Shown piece by piece: positions 1 through 6,360 of a stretch of 40,412 nt of DNA (positions within the stretch are counted from its first letter, which is position 1; each line of letters starts with the position of its first letter). The notes under the pieces were generated by a model. The model saw only the letters and a program-made list of their open reading frames with translations, was not told where the DNA came from and searched no databases. The DNA is from an uncultured Oscillospiraceae bacterium (GTDB taxonomy: Bacteria; Bacillota; Clostridia; Oscillospirales; Oscillospiraceae). The stretch is taken from the NCBI GenBank assembly GCA_934565415.1, contig CAKTHQ010000020.1, positions 1 through 40,412 of the forward strand, read 5' to 3'. The translations under genes were made by a program, and so were the position numbers.

Positions 1-72
1 GGCTTTAAGGAGACAGGGAGAAAGAACGCAATAACAAATAAACTTGATGAGATTGAGTTCGCATTGACATAA
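1..72 (+). CDS. C-terminal end of an unidentified protein (partial)
   Basis: An open frame runs from the first base to a TAA at 70-72 and encodes 23 residues ending in ALT. It carries no motif that I recognise. It lies 25 bases upstream of the GNAT start on the same strand and has similar AT-rich composition, so it may be the tail of an upstream cotranscribed gene. So short an open stretch at a window edge could also be chance. Confidence 0.35.
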   Translation, partial: GFKETGRKNAITNKLDEIEFALT

Positions 73-97
73 ATTCCAATTTGACGGAGTAATGGAT

Positions 98-541
98 ATG
101 AAAATCCGAGAAGTGAACGAGAATAAAAAGCGGTTTATATCATTATTGTTATTAGCTGATGAACAGGAGAGCATGGTTGATCGCTATCTTGAAAAAGGAA
201 CTATGTATGTGCTTGAAGACAATGATGTAAAAGCTGAATGTGTTGTCACCGATGAAGGTAACGAAATACTTGAAATTAAGAATATCGCAGTCGATCCGGA
301 AAATCAGGGAAAGGGCTATGGCAAAGCACTAATTGATTTTCTTGCCAGTAAATATGCAGATGAATATTCTGTTTTGCAAGTTGGAACAGGTGACAGTCCA
401 TTGACGATACCATTTTATGAAAAATGTGGATTTGTTCGTTCTCACAGGATCCCCAATTTCTTTACTGACAATTATGACCACCCAATTTATGAGGGCGGAG
501 TACAACTAATGGATATGGTATATTTGCAAAGACATATATAA
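98..541 (+). CDS. GNAT-family N-acetyltransferase
   Basis: This encodes a 147-residue acetyl-CoA-dependent N-acetyltransferase of the GNAT fold, predicted cytoplasmic. The central segment has a beta strand ending in IAVDPENQGKGYGKALI, the acetyl-CoA pyrophosphate-binding loop (Q/R-x-x-G-x-G/A type). It is followed by a helix and a C-terminal FYEKCGF segment typical of the family. Two in-frame ATGs exist at 92 and 98. The ACGGAG ribosome binding site (84-89) is only 2 bases from the first but 8 bases from the second, so I start at 98. The gene is clearly more AT-rich than the core genes after position 2430, which suggests acquisition. The substrate cannot be told from sequence. A strong terminator follows the stop. 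Confidence 0.85.
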   Translation: MKIREVNENKKRFISLLLLADEQESMVDRYLEKGTMYVLEDNDVKAECVVTDEGNEILEIKNIAVDPENQGKGYGKALIDFLASKYADEYSVLQVGTGDSPLTIPFYEKCGFVRSHRIPNFFTDNYDHPIYEGGVQLMDMVYLQRHI

Positions 542-558
542 CTTCCGGTTTATCGACT

Positions 559-596
559 AGCTCTCCCGGAAAACCTCTCCGGGAGAGCTGTTTTTT
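559..596 (+). terminator. Rho-independent terminator after the GNAT gene
   Basis: A perfect 12-bp stem (559-570 with 578-589) with a 7-base loop is followed by G and six T residues. It sits 18 bases after the GNAT stop. The T-run overlaps the stop codon (595-597, minus strand) of the spoIVB fragment, so it may once have separated two convergent genes. Confidence 0.9.
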
Positions 597-717
597 ACCC
601 CGCCGCCTCCAGCATATTCTCGATAAAGATCCCGTACCCCGCCGTCGGATCGTTCACCAGCACATGGGTCACGGCGCCGATGAGCTTGCCGTCCTGCAAA
701 ATGGGACTGCCGGACAC
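595..717 (-). pseudogene. spoIVB 3'-terminal fragment (SpoIVB C-terminus)
   Basis: Read on the minus strand, this encodes about 40 codons ending in TAA. The product matches the C-terminus of the intact SpoIVB at 2430-3392, including the [10 protein letters not shown] serine-protease motif and the [14 protein letters not shown] tail, with 35 of 38 aligned residues identical. The codons differ mostly at synonymous positions, so this fragment descends from a spoIVB under purifying selection in another lineage and is not a recent local duplication. Homology ends abruptly at about 717 and no start codon or N-terminal part is present. It cannot encode a working protease. I infer it is the displaced end of a former spoIVB allele or a fragment that came with imported DNA. 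Confidence 0.85.
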
Positions 718-785
718 GAGTGATTGTCATTATGGACAACACGACATGTTTGTATAGCCTTTTCATTTGTGCTGTTGAAAGCCAA

Positions 786-814
786 TTGCTTTCTTTTGCG
801 CTGTATGGTAAAAT
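786..814 (+). promoter_or_regulatory. Sigma-A-type promoter for the DUF1016 gene
   Basis: TTGCTT (786-791) and TAAAAT (809-814) are separated by 17 bases, and the inferred start codon is 50 bases downstream. The stretch 718-863 between the spoIVB fragment and this gene otherwise shows nothing I recognise. Confidence 0.5.
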
Positions 815-863
815 ATTCGGAGAAAAAGGTGCGTTTCATTTCATGAGAATGGAGGATTTGCAA

Positions 864-1874
864 ATGCTGATGAACAGTGGCGAGTACTTGGATTTGGTAC
901 AGAATATCAAGCAGGAAATCCAAAGTGCGCAATATAGGGCAGCGTTGAATGTCAACAGGGAACTGATATGCCTGTACTACGACATTGGGTCAGCCATCAA
1001 CGAGCATAAAACCTGGGGAAATAAATTTATTGAGAACCTTGCTACAGACATTAGGCTGGCATTCCCGGAAGCAAAAGGGTATTCGGTGCGAAATCTCAAG
1101 TATATGGCGAAATTTGCGCTCCGTTTTCCGAACTTCGAAATTGTGCAAGCGGCGCTTGCACAAATAACGTGGTATCATCACATTGCATTGATGGATAAGG
1201 TGAGGACAGCGGAGGAGCACATTTGGTATGCCAATAAAGCAGCTGGGAACGGGTGGTCACGCAATGTTTTGGTACACCAAATTGAGATAGGGCTCTATCA
1301 ACGCCAAGCGCTGGCTAAGAAAATAGCAAATTTTGAAGAACGCTTACCCTCCCCGCAAAGTGAGCTTGCCGCACAGACGATGAAAGACCCCTATGTGTTT
1401 GACTTTATCCCGTTTAAAGAAGATATGGTGGAACGGGATATTGAGCAGGCGCTTGTGAAAGATGTTACAAAGCTCCTGCTGGAATTGGGGACGGGATTTG
1501 CTTTTCTTGGGAACCAATATCACCTGAATGTGGGTGGAGATGATTTTTACATTGATTTGCTGTTTTACAATCTGAATCTTCGCTGTTATGTGGTGATCGA
1601 ACTGAAAACCGGTGAATTCAAGCCGGAATATGCTGGGCAGCTGAATTTCTATCTTTCAGCGGTAGATGGGATTCTAAAAAAAGAAAATGATCATCCCTCT
1701 ATTGGCTTGCTGCTGTGTAAGAGCAAAAATGACCTGGTGGCGGAATATGCACTCAAGGATATGTCCAAGCCCATGGGCGTCAGTGCGTATAAAGTAACCA
1801 ACAGCCTGCCGGAAGAACTGCAACGGCAACTGCCATCGATTGAAGACATTGAAAAACGGATTCAAAAGGAATAA
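864..1874 (+). CDS. DUF1016/YhcG-family PD-(D/E)XK nuclease protein
   Basis: This encodes 336 residues, the usual length for DUF1016 (YhcG) proteins. The N-terminal half is the helical DUF1016_N region (conserved QIEIGLYQRQ-type segment). The C-terminal half is a PD-(D/E)XK nuclease fold with catalytic-type residues D231 (in YIDLLFY) and E246-x-K248 (in IELKTGE), so the active site looks intact. The frame stays open upstream to 720, but GGAGG at 851-855 lies 8 bases before the ATG at 864, which sets that start; ATGs at 843 and 849 are alternatives. The family is known from mobile islands and near restriction-modification loci, with a nucleic-acid role that is poorly defined. Here it stands without restriction genes, in an AT-rich segment bracketed by spoIVB repeats, which suggests a transferred cargo gene. 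Confidence 0.88.
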   Translation: MLMNSGEYLDLVQNIKQEIQSAQYRAALNVNRELICLYYDIGSAINEHKTWGNKFIENLATDIRLAFPEAKGYSVRNLKYMAKFALRFPNFEIVQAALAQITWYHHIALMDKVRTAEEHIWYANKAAGNGWSRNVLVHQIEIGLYQRQALAKKIANFEERLPSPQSELAAQTMKDPYVFDFIPFKEDMVERDIEQALVKDVTKLLLELGTGFAFLGNQYHLNVGGDDFYIDLLFYNLNLRCYVVIELKTGEFKPEYAGQLNFYLSAVDGILKKENDHPSIGLLLCKSKNDLVAEYALKDMSKPMGVSAYKVTNSLPEELQRQLPSIEDIEKRIQKE

Positions 1875-1965
1875 TTGCACAGGAATGTCACTTGCCATCC
1901 CTGTATTCATAAAACGAAATTTGCAGAGATGGTAAATTCTAAAACAAAATTTATGGAGGCCTTGT

Positions 1966-2370
1966 ATGAAGAAGATTGTATATATAATGCTATGTATTCT
2001 GCTTGTATGTAGTTTGAGTGCTTGTGGTGGAAATGTCAGTAAAGTTAATACGCATAATGTAGATTCTGAAATTTATTCAGAAGAGGATATTAACGCTGCT
2101 ATTGACACCATAAAAAAAGAATTTAAGAACGATTGGAAAGGATGTACTCTTACAGAGATTTATTATGCAGGAGATGACAGTTCTAAAGACCATCAAGATT
2201 GGGCAGATAGGAACAATGCAGATGAAGTCATTGTTTTGCAGTCTACATTCGATGTTGATTCATCTGGAGGAGATGGTTCTTTGAATCCAAATAGTACATA
2301 CAATGGTTGGAATTGGATTTTAGTTAGAACAAATGGCGGACAATGGCAACATGTTGATCATGGATATTAA
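1966..2370 (+). CDS. Small secreted lipoprotein, possibly DUF4829-like
   Basis: This encodes 134 residues. A lysine start, a hydrophobic stretch (residues 4-16) and a lipobox LSAC with the lipidated Cys at about residue 20 show export and membrane anchoring by the lipoprotein pathway. The mature part is polar, with a single later Cys, and ends in a W-rich segment (NGWNWILV, GGQWQHVDHGY). This pattern recalls small Clostridia proteins annotated as DUF4829, but I am not certain of that assignment. GGAGG precedes the ATG by 9 bases. The gene is strongly AT-rich, like the DUF1016 gene 91 bases upstream, and shares its likely foreign origin. No function is assigned. Confidence 0.75.
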   Translation: MKKIVYIMLCILLVCSLSACGGNVSKVNTHNVDSEIYSEEDINAAIDTIKKEFKNDWKGCTLTEIYYAGDDSSKDHQDWADRNNADEVIVLQSTFDVDSSGGDGSLNPNSTYNGWNWILVRTNGGQWQHVDHGY

Positions 2371-2373
2371 GTC

Positions 2374-2552
2374 AAATTCCAGTTTATAGAACCGGCGCTC
2401 TCGGAAAACCTTCCAAGAGCGCCGGTTGTTCATCCTGCCTGGAGCATATTTTCAATAAAAATCCCATATCCACAAGTTGGATCGTTGACGAGAACATGGG
2501 TCACCGCCCCGACCAGTTTTCCGTCCTGGAGGATGGGCGAGCCCGACATCCC
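2374..2552. repeat. Right copy of the spoIVB-end direct repeat
   Basis: This is the partner of 541-717: lead-in, hairpin with AAAACC loop core, and the final codons of the intact spoIVB. In this copy homology continues uninterrupted into the full protease gene, so it is the resident or reconstituted end. Confidence 0.8.
2391..2426. terminator. Hairpin between convergent lipoprotein gene and spoIVB
   Basis: A perfect 11-bp stem (2391-2401 with 2416-2426) lies between two convergent stop codons. Neither side has a long T-run, so it is probably a weak bidirectional terminator. It corresponds in position and loop to the stronger hairpin at 559-589. Confidence 0.65.
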
Positions 2553-3392
2553 TTGCACAATGCCGCCGGTGCATTTGAGCAGCTCCGGGTCGGTGACCTT
2601 TAGAAGCATATTCCGATAGGTTTGCCGGTCTTTTGGATATAATTTCAGAATTTCCACAGAATACTCCTTGGGTGGGCCCTCCCGGACGGAGGCGAGGATG
2701 GTGGCGCTGCCGGTGCGTAAAGACTCCCAGCTTCCTACAGGCAGGGCGCGGCCGGGGAAGCCTTGGGCACATTTTCCCAGGATGCCCTGGGGAGTATTGC
2801 AGGTGATGGTGCCCAGGGGAATTTCCGAGGTGGCTTTGCCTTTTAAGAGACCGGGGGTGCCGGATTTTCCCATTTGGGCGGCTACCGGCTGGGCGGGGTA
2901 GATGCTGCCGCTTTTCAGGGGCAGAAGACAGTCTTTGCCGGTGCTGACCCCGTGGCCCAGGGCGCCGAAGGTATTGCTTTCCGGATCGTACCAGGTGACG
3001 GTGCCGATGCCGGTGATCCCCTGGCGCAGGTAGACCCCCAGCAGGGGCCGCCCGTTTTGCGCTTGAGGCTGAATTTCCAGGGTCATATCCTTGCTGCCCC
3101 GCCGGACGCCCAGCGTGGCGGTCCCGGTGCTGTTTTCCAGGGCTTTGGATACCTGGTCCGCCTCCGTAATGGGCTTGCCGTTGACGGAGCAGACCTCATC
3201 TCCGATCCGCAGCCCGGCGGCCTTGGCGTTTGCGCCGTACAGATCGTCAAAGGCTGCCACGGTGACGGTGCCGCTGCGAATTTCCAGCCCCACCAGGGTC
3301 CCTACGGGAACCAGCATATCCGCCGCCTGTGCAGAAAACGGCAGGATAAATACAAATAACAACAAGAAAATGCTGCTTAATTTTCGCTTCAT
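2430..3392 (-). CDS. spoIVB: SpoIVB peptidase (sporulation, sigma-K checkpoint)
   Basis: SpoIVB is a serine protease of family S55 secreted from the forespore into the intermembrane space, where it triggers processing of pro-sigma-K. The 320-residue product has a signal/anchor segment (residues 1-22), a PDZ domain (LRIGDEVCSVNGKPI, roughly residues 45-120) and the peptidase domain. That domain holds the FGALGHGVS histidine motif and the [12 protein letters not shown] serine motif. It is shorter than the about 426 residues of the Bacillus protein, mostly at the N-terminus. The frame is open further upstream, but AGGAGGG lies 6 bases before the ATG at 3392 and the hydrophobic signal starts there. 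The usual neighbours recN and spo0A are absent. A diverged copy of its 3' end lies at 595-717. Confidence 0.93.
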   Translation of the reverse strand: MKRKLSSIFLLLFVFILPFSAQAADMLVPVGTLVGLEIRSGTVTVAAFDDLYGANAKAAGLRIGDEVCSVNGKPITEADQVSKALENSTGTATLGVRRGSKDMTLEIQPQAQNGRPLLGVYLRQGITGIGTVTWYDPESNTFGALGHGVSTGKDCLLPLKSGSIYPAQPVAAQMGKSGTPGLLKGKATSEIPLGTITCNTPQGILGKCAQGFPGRALPVGSWESLRTGSATILASVREGPPKEYSVEILKLYPKDRQTYRNMLLKVTDPELLKCTGGIVQGMSGSPILQDGKLVGAVTHVLVNDPTCGYGIFIENMLQAG

Positions 3393-3520
3393 GCGTTGCC
3401 CTCCTTTCTTTCTCCGCCTTGTTAATATGCCGCGGTGGTTTGGCTTTAACCGCTGAAAAAGTCGAAAATTCTGGGCGAGGGAGGGAAATGTGGAAAAAAT
3501 TGGAAATGTGTGGTATGATG

Positions 3521-3653
3521 AATAAGAGTTTGTGGGGACTATCCCACGGATGAACGTACAGGCCCTCCTCTTGCCCCTCCATGCAGGAGGGGGCAAGGGG
3601 ATTTCTCCCGCCCGCCGGTGCCTACCATTTACCCCCACAACTCCCCATTTATT
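3521..3653. repeat. Palindromic interspersed repeat, copy 1
   Basis: This intergenic element has ends in inverted orientation (TTTGTGGGG at the left, CCCCACAACTCCCCATTT at the right) and an inner near-palindrome CCCCTCC-ATGCA-GGAGGGG. It shares end sequences, the inner palindrome and a GCCGGTxCCTACC block with 9901-10025. It has no coding capacity that looks real and no transposase. It accounts for most of the 281-base gap between spoIVB and msrC. Confidence 0.65.
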
Positions 3654-3673
3654 AAATTACAGAAGGAGTCTCT

Positions 3674-4132
3674 ATGAACAACTTTACAACCGATTACCTG
3701 GCCCTCACCCAGCAGATCAAATCCCTTACCGAGGATGTGCCCTACCTTACCGCCAACCTGGCCAATGTATCGGCCCTTCTTTGGCAGAGTGTGCCGGGGC
3801 TGAACTGGGCGGGGTTTTACTGCATGACAGACGGGGCCCTGGTGCTGGGGCCCTTCCAGGGGAAGCCGGCCTGTATTCGTATCCCTGTGGGCAAAGGCGT
3901 TTGCGGCGGGGCGGCGGAGCAGGGGAAGACCCTCAGGGTGGAAAATGTCCATGAATTCCCCGGGCACATTGCCTGCGACGGGGCATCCAACTCGGAAATC
4001 GTCGTTCCCCTGTGGAAAAACGGAGAGCTCTGGGGCGTATTGGATATGGACAGCCCCCATTTTGGTAGATTCACCCCGGCGGACCAGGAAGGATTGGAGC
4101 AGGCGGCAAGGGCCATTGAAGGCTTCCTGTAA
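3674..4132 (+). CDS. msrC: Free methionine-(R)-sulfoxide reductase (GAF domain)
   Basis: This enzyme reduces free Met-(R)-sulfoxide in the cytoplasm, using a GAF-fold domain with redox cysteines. The 152-residue product is one GAF domain with C67, C77 and C101. The spacings of 10 and 24 residues are the same as in characterised fRMsr enzymes, within the motifs PACIRIPVGKGVCG and FPGHIACDG. The conserved SEIVVPL segment follows. An AGGAG site 7 bases before the ATG fixes the start. It lies between the palindromic repeat and the Fe-S operon. An oxidative-stress link with that operon is plausible but not shown. No clear terminator follows; the next promoter begins about 50 bases after its stop. 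Confidence 0.92.
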   Translation: MNNFTTDYLALTQQIKSLTEDVPYLTANLANVSALLWQSVPGLNWAGFYCMTDGALVLGPFQGKPACIRIPVGKGVCGGAAEQGKTLRVENVHEFPGHIACDGASNSEIVVPLWKNGELWGVLDMDSPHFGRFTPADQEGLEQAARAIEGFL

Positions 4133-4178
4133 CCTTTTTTGGCAATCTCAGTCAATCAGTGCTAACAATTTACATCTG

Positions 4179-4232
4179 CCTATTGACAAGGTAGGTAAAA
4201 TATGGTATGCTCCCTACCGAGATAGTAGGGAG
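4179..4232 (+). promoter_or_regulatory. Two candidate IscR/Rrf2 operator dyads
   Basis: Two dyads share the same arms and spacing, CCTA-N9-TAGG. The first (4179-4195) overlaps the -35 box. The second (4210-4232, extended to seven perfect arm bases) starts at the -10 box and covers the expected transcription start. Their centres are 34 bases apart. Because the operon ends with an Rrf2/IscR regulator, autoregulation by Fe-S status is the likely role; that is inference. Confidence 0.55.
4183..4211 (+). promoter_or_regulatory. Sigma-A promoter of the iscS-iscU-iscR operon
   Basis: TTGACA (4183-4188) and TATGCT (4206-4211) are separated by an ideal 17 bases. The first gene starts 57 bases after the -10 box. 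Confidence 0.8.
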
Positions 4233-4268
4233 ACTGTGTCTCCAGGAACCATAGGAGGTTTTTCATTT

Positions 4269-5456
4269 ATGACTGTTTACGCGGACAATGCGGCAACCAC
4301 CAAGATGAGCCAGACGGCCATCGATGCCATGCTGCCCTATATGACCACCATTTACGGCAACCCTTCCAGCCTGCACTCCGTAGGCCAGCGGGCCAAGGAG
4401 GCTCTGGACGCCGCCCGGGAGACCGTGGCCCAGTGCCTGGGCTGCGAGCCCCGGGAGATCATCTTCACCTCCGGCGGATCCGAGGCCGACAACCAAGCCA
4501 TCATTTCCGCCGCCCGGCTGGGGGAGAAGAAGGGGAAGAAGCACATCATTTCCACTGCCTTTGAGCATCATGCCGTGCTGCACACCCTGAAGAAGCTGGA
4601 AAAGGAAGGCTTTGAGGTGGAGCTGCTGGATGTACGCCAGGGCCACAACATCACCGCCCAGCAGGTGAAGGATGCCATCCGCCCCGATACCTGCCTGGTG
4701 ACCACCATGTATGCCAACAACGAGATCGGCTCCATTCTGCCCATTGCGGAGATCGGCGCCGTTTGTAAGGCCGCCGGTGTGCCCTTCCACACCGATGCCG
4801 TTCAGGCCGTGGGCCATGTCCACATCAACGTGAAGGAACAGAACATCGATATGCTGAGCCTGTCCGGCCACAAGTTCCACGGCCCCAAGGGCATTGGCGC
4901 CCTGTATGTCCGGAAGGGCTTCCCCCTGGTGAACATCATTGAGGGCGGCGCCCAGGAGCGGGGCAAGCGGGCAGGTACCGAGAATATCCCCGCCATCTGC
5001 GGCATGGCTGCTGCCATGAAGGAAGCCTGCGACCACATCGACGAGAACGCCGCCAAGGTCTCCGCCATGCGGGACAAGCTGATCGAGGGCCTAAGCAAGA
5101 TCCCCCACAGCGCCGTGAACGGTGATTTGAAAAACCGGCTCCCCGGCAACGTGAGCTTCTGCTTTGAGGGCATCGAGGGCGAGAGCCTGCTGCTGCTGCT
5201 GGACCAGAAGGGCATCTGCGCCTCCTCCGGTTCCGCCTGCACCTCCGGCTCCCTGGATCCCAGCCATGTGCTGCTGGCCATCGGCCGGGTCCACGATGTG
5301 GCCCACGGCTCCCTGCGCCTGAGCCTGTGCGAGTGGAACACCATGGAGGAAGTGGACTACATTCTGAAGGCCGTTCCCGAAGTGGTGGAGTACCTGCGGG
5401 GTATGTCCCCCGTGTGGAGAGACCTGCAGACCGGTAAGAGAGAATATATTCTGTAA
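4269..5456 (+). CDS. iscS: Cysteine desulfurase (NifS/IscS type)
   Basis: This PLP enzyme takes sulfur from L-cysteine and passes it as a persulfide for Fe-S cluster building. The product has 395 residues, normal for class I desulfurases. Visible are the N-terminal YADNAATT motif, the PLP-binding lysine K202 in SLSGHKFHGPKG, and the persulfide cysteine C324 in the flexible loop SSGSACTSG. The frame is open upstream to 3945, but AGGAGG (4253-4258) and the family N-terminus set the ATG at 4269. It is followed after 17 bases by the scaffold gene iscU and then by the regulator, forming a minimal Fe-S assembly operon without chaperones or ferredoxin. Confidence 0.95.
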   Translation: MTVYADNAATTKMSQTAIDAMLPYMTTIYGNPSSLHSVGQRAKEALDAARETVAQCLGCEPREIIFTSGGSEADNQAIISAARLGEKKGKKHIISTAFEHHAVLHTLKKLEKEGFEVELLDVRQGHNITAQQVKDAIRPDTCLVTTMYANNEIGSILPIAEIGAVCKAAGVPFHTDAVQAVGHVHINVKEQNIDMLSLSGHKFHGPKGIGALYVRKGFPLVNIIEGGAQERGKRAGTENIPAICGMAAAMKEACDHIDENAAKVSAMRDKLIEGLSKIPHSAVNGDLKNRLPGNVSFCFEGIEGESLLLLLDQKGICASSGSACTSGSLDPSHVLLAIGRVHDVAHGSLRLSLCEWNTMEEVDYILKAVPEVVEYLRGMSPVWRDLQTGKREYIL

Positions 5457-5473
5457 TTTGGAGGAAACAAAAA

Positions 5474-5902
5474 ATGGCACTTTACAGTGAAAAAGTTATG
5501 GATCATTTCACCCATCCCCGGAATGTTGGCGTCATTGAGGATGCCAACGGCGTAGGCGAGGTTGGCAACGCCAAGTGCGGCGACATCATGAAGATCTACC
5601 TGAAAATCGAGGACGAAATCATCAAGGATGTGAAGTTCGAGACCTTCGGCTGCGGCAGCGCCATTGCCTCTTCTTCCATGGCCACCGAGATGATCAAGGG
5701 CAAGTCCATCCACGAGGCCATGGCCCTGACCAATAAGGCCGTTGCTGAGGCCCTGGACGGCCTGCCCGCCCACAAGCTGCATTGCTCCGTCCTGGCGGAA
5801 GAGGCCATCAAGAAGGCCCTGAAGGACTACTATGACCGCTCCGGCCTGCCCTACGACGAGAAGGACTTCCCGGACTGCGAGCATTGCGACCACTGCGAAT
5901 GA
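5474..5902 (+). CDS. iscU: Fe-S cluster scaffold (IscU/NifU N-domain type)
   Basis: This is the scaffold on which Fe-S clusters are built with sulfur from the upstream desulfurase. Its 142 residues carry the three cluster cysteines C35 (NAKCGD, with D37), C60 (FGCGSA) and C104 (LHCSVLAEEA). After the canonical domain there is a short acidic tail ending in DCEHCDHCE, adding three cysteines at the very C-terminus. A GGAGG site precedes the ATG. The stop overlaps the ribosome entry of iscR: only one base separates the two genes. Confidence 0.95.
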   Translation: MALYSEKVMDHFTHPRNVGVIEDANGVGEVGNAKCGDIMKIYLKIEDEIIKDVKFETFGCGSAIASSSMATEMIKGKSIHEAMALTNKAVAEALDGLPAHKLHCSVLAEEAIKKALKDYYDRSGLPYDEKDFPDCEHCDHCE

Positions 5903-5903
5903 T

Positions 5904-6314
5904 ATGATCGTATCCACCAAAGGACGCTATGCCCTGCGGGTTATGCTGAGTTTAGCCCAGCGGGGCGGGGAAGAGTACATCCCCATTAAGGAGATTGCGG
6001 AGGAAGAGGGCATTTCCCTCAAGTATCTGGAATCCATTATGACCCAGCTCAGCAAGGGCGGCCTGGTAGATGCCCTCCACGGCAAAGGCGGCGGCTATCG
6101 CCTGAACCGGAAGCCGGAGGAATACACCGTGGGCAGCATCCTGAAGCTTACCGAGGGCGGCCTGGCTGTGGTGTCCTGCACCGCGGAGGGCCCCTCTGCC
6201 TGCTCCCGCAGCGCCTGCTGCGAGACAAGGCCCATGTGGGACAAGCTGGACAAGATGATTAATGACTTCTTCGAAGGGATCACATTGGCGGATCTTTTGA
6301 AGGAGAATGAGTAA
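5904..6314 (+). CDS. iscR: Rrf2-family Fe-S-responsive regulator (IscR-like)
   Basis: This is a DNA-binding regulator that senses an Fe-S cluster and usually controls Fe-S biogenesis genes. The 136-residue product starts MIVSTKGRYALRVML, the standard Rrf2 N-terminus. It has a winged helix (IKEIAEEEGISLKYLESIM and the GKGGGYRL wing) and cysteines C92, C100, C105 and C106 as candidate cluster ligands. The frame is open upstream from 5832, but the family N-terminus begins at 5904. No ribosome binding site is visible; the ATG lies one base after the iscU stop, so translational coupling is likely. Having the regulator last in the operon differs from the iscR-first order of enterobacteria. Confidence 0.92.
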   Translation: MIVSTKGRYALRVMLSLAQRGGEEYIPIKEIAEEEGISLKYLESIMTQLSKGGLVDALHGKGGGYRLNRKPEEYTVGSILKLTEGGLAVVSCTAEGPSACSRSACCETRPMWDKLDKMINDFFEGITLADLLKENE

Positions 6315-6321
6315 AATAAGT

Positions 6322-6355
6322 CGGCCCGAGCAGGCGTTGCTCGGGCCGGTTTTTT
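6322..6355 (+). terminator. Terminator of the isc operon
   Basis: A perfect 11-bp GC-rich stem (6322-6332 with 6338-6348), a 5-base loop and a G-T6 tract lie 8 bases after the iscR stop. The convergent envelope operon ends 6 bases further on. Confidence 0.92.
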
Positions 6356-6360
6356 ATGCC

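Larger units (their letters stand above)
541..717. repeat. Left copy of a spoIVB-end direct repeat
   Basis: From just after the GNAT stop to about 717 the sequence matches 2374-2552 in the same orientation: a short lead-in, a hairpin terminator with an AAAACC loop core, and the last ~40 codons of spoIVB. By my hand alignment of 38 codons, 84 of 114 bases agree, with nearly all differences at third codon positions. The repeat stops abruptly near 716, inside the GMSGSP motif of the protease. The two copies bracket the DUF1016 and lipoprotein genes. Confidence 0.8.

Noticed and set aside
720..863. N-terminal extension of the DUF1016 protein to 720
   Set aside because: It would cross a good promoter (786-814) and lacks a ribosome binding site; GGAGG supports the ATG at 864.
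4263..5036. Long minus-strand open frame opposite iscS
   Set aside because: It is a GC-driven shadow of iscS, lacks a ribosome binding site and has a low-complexity His/Gly/Ala-rich product.
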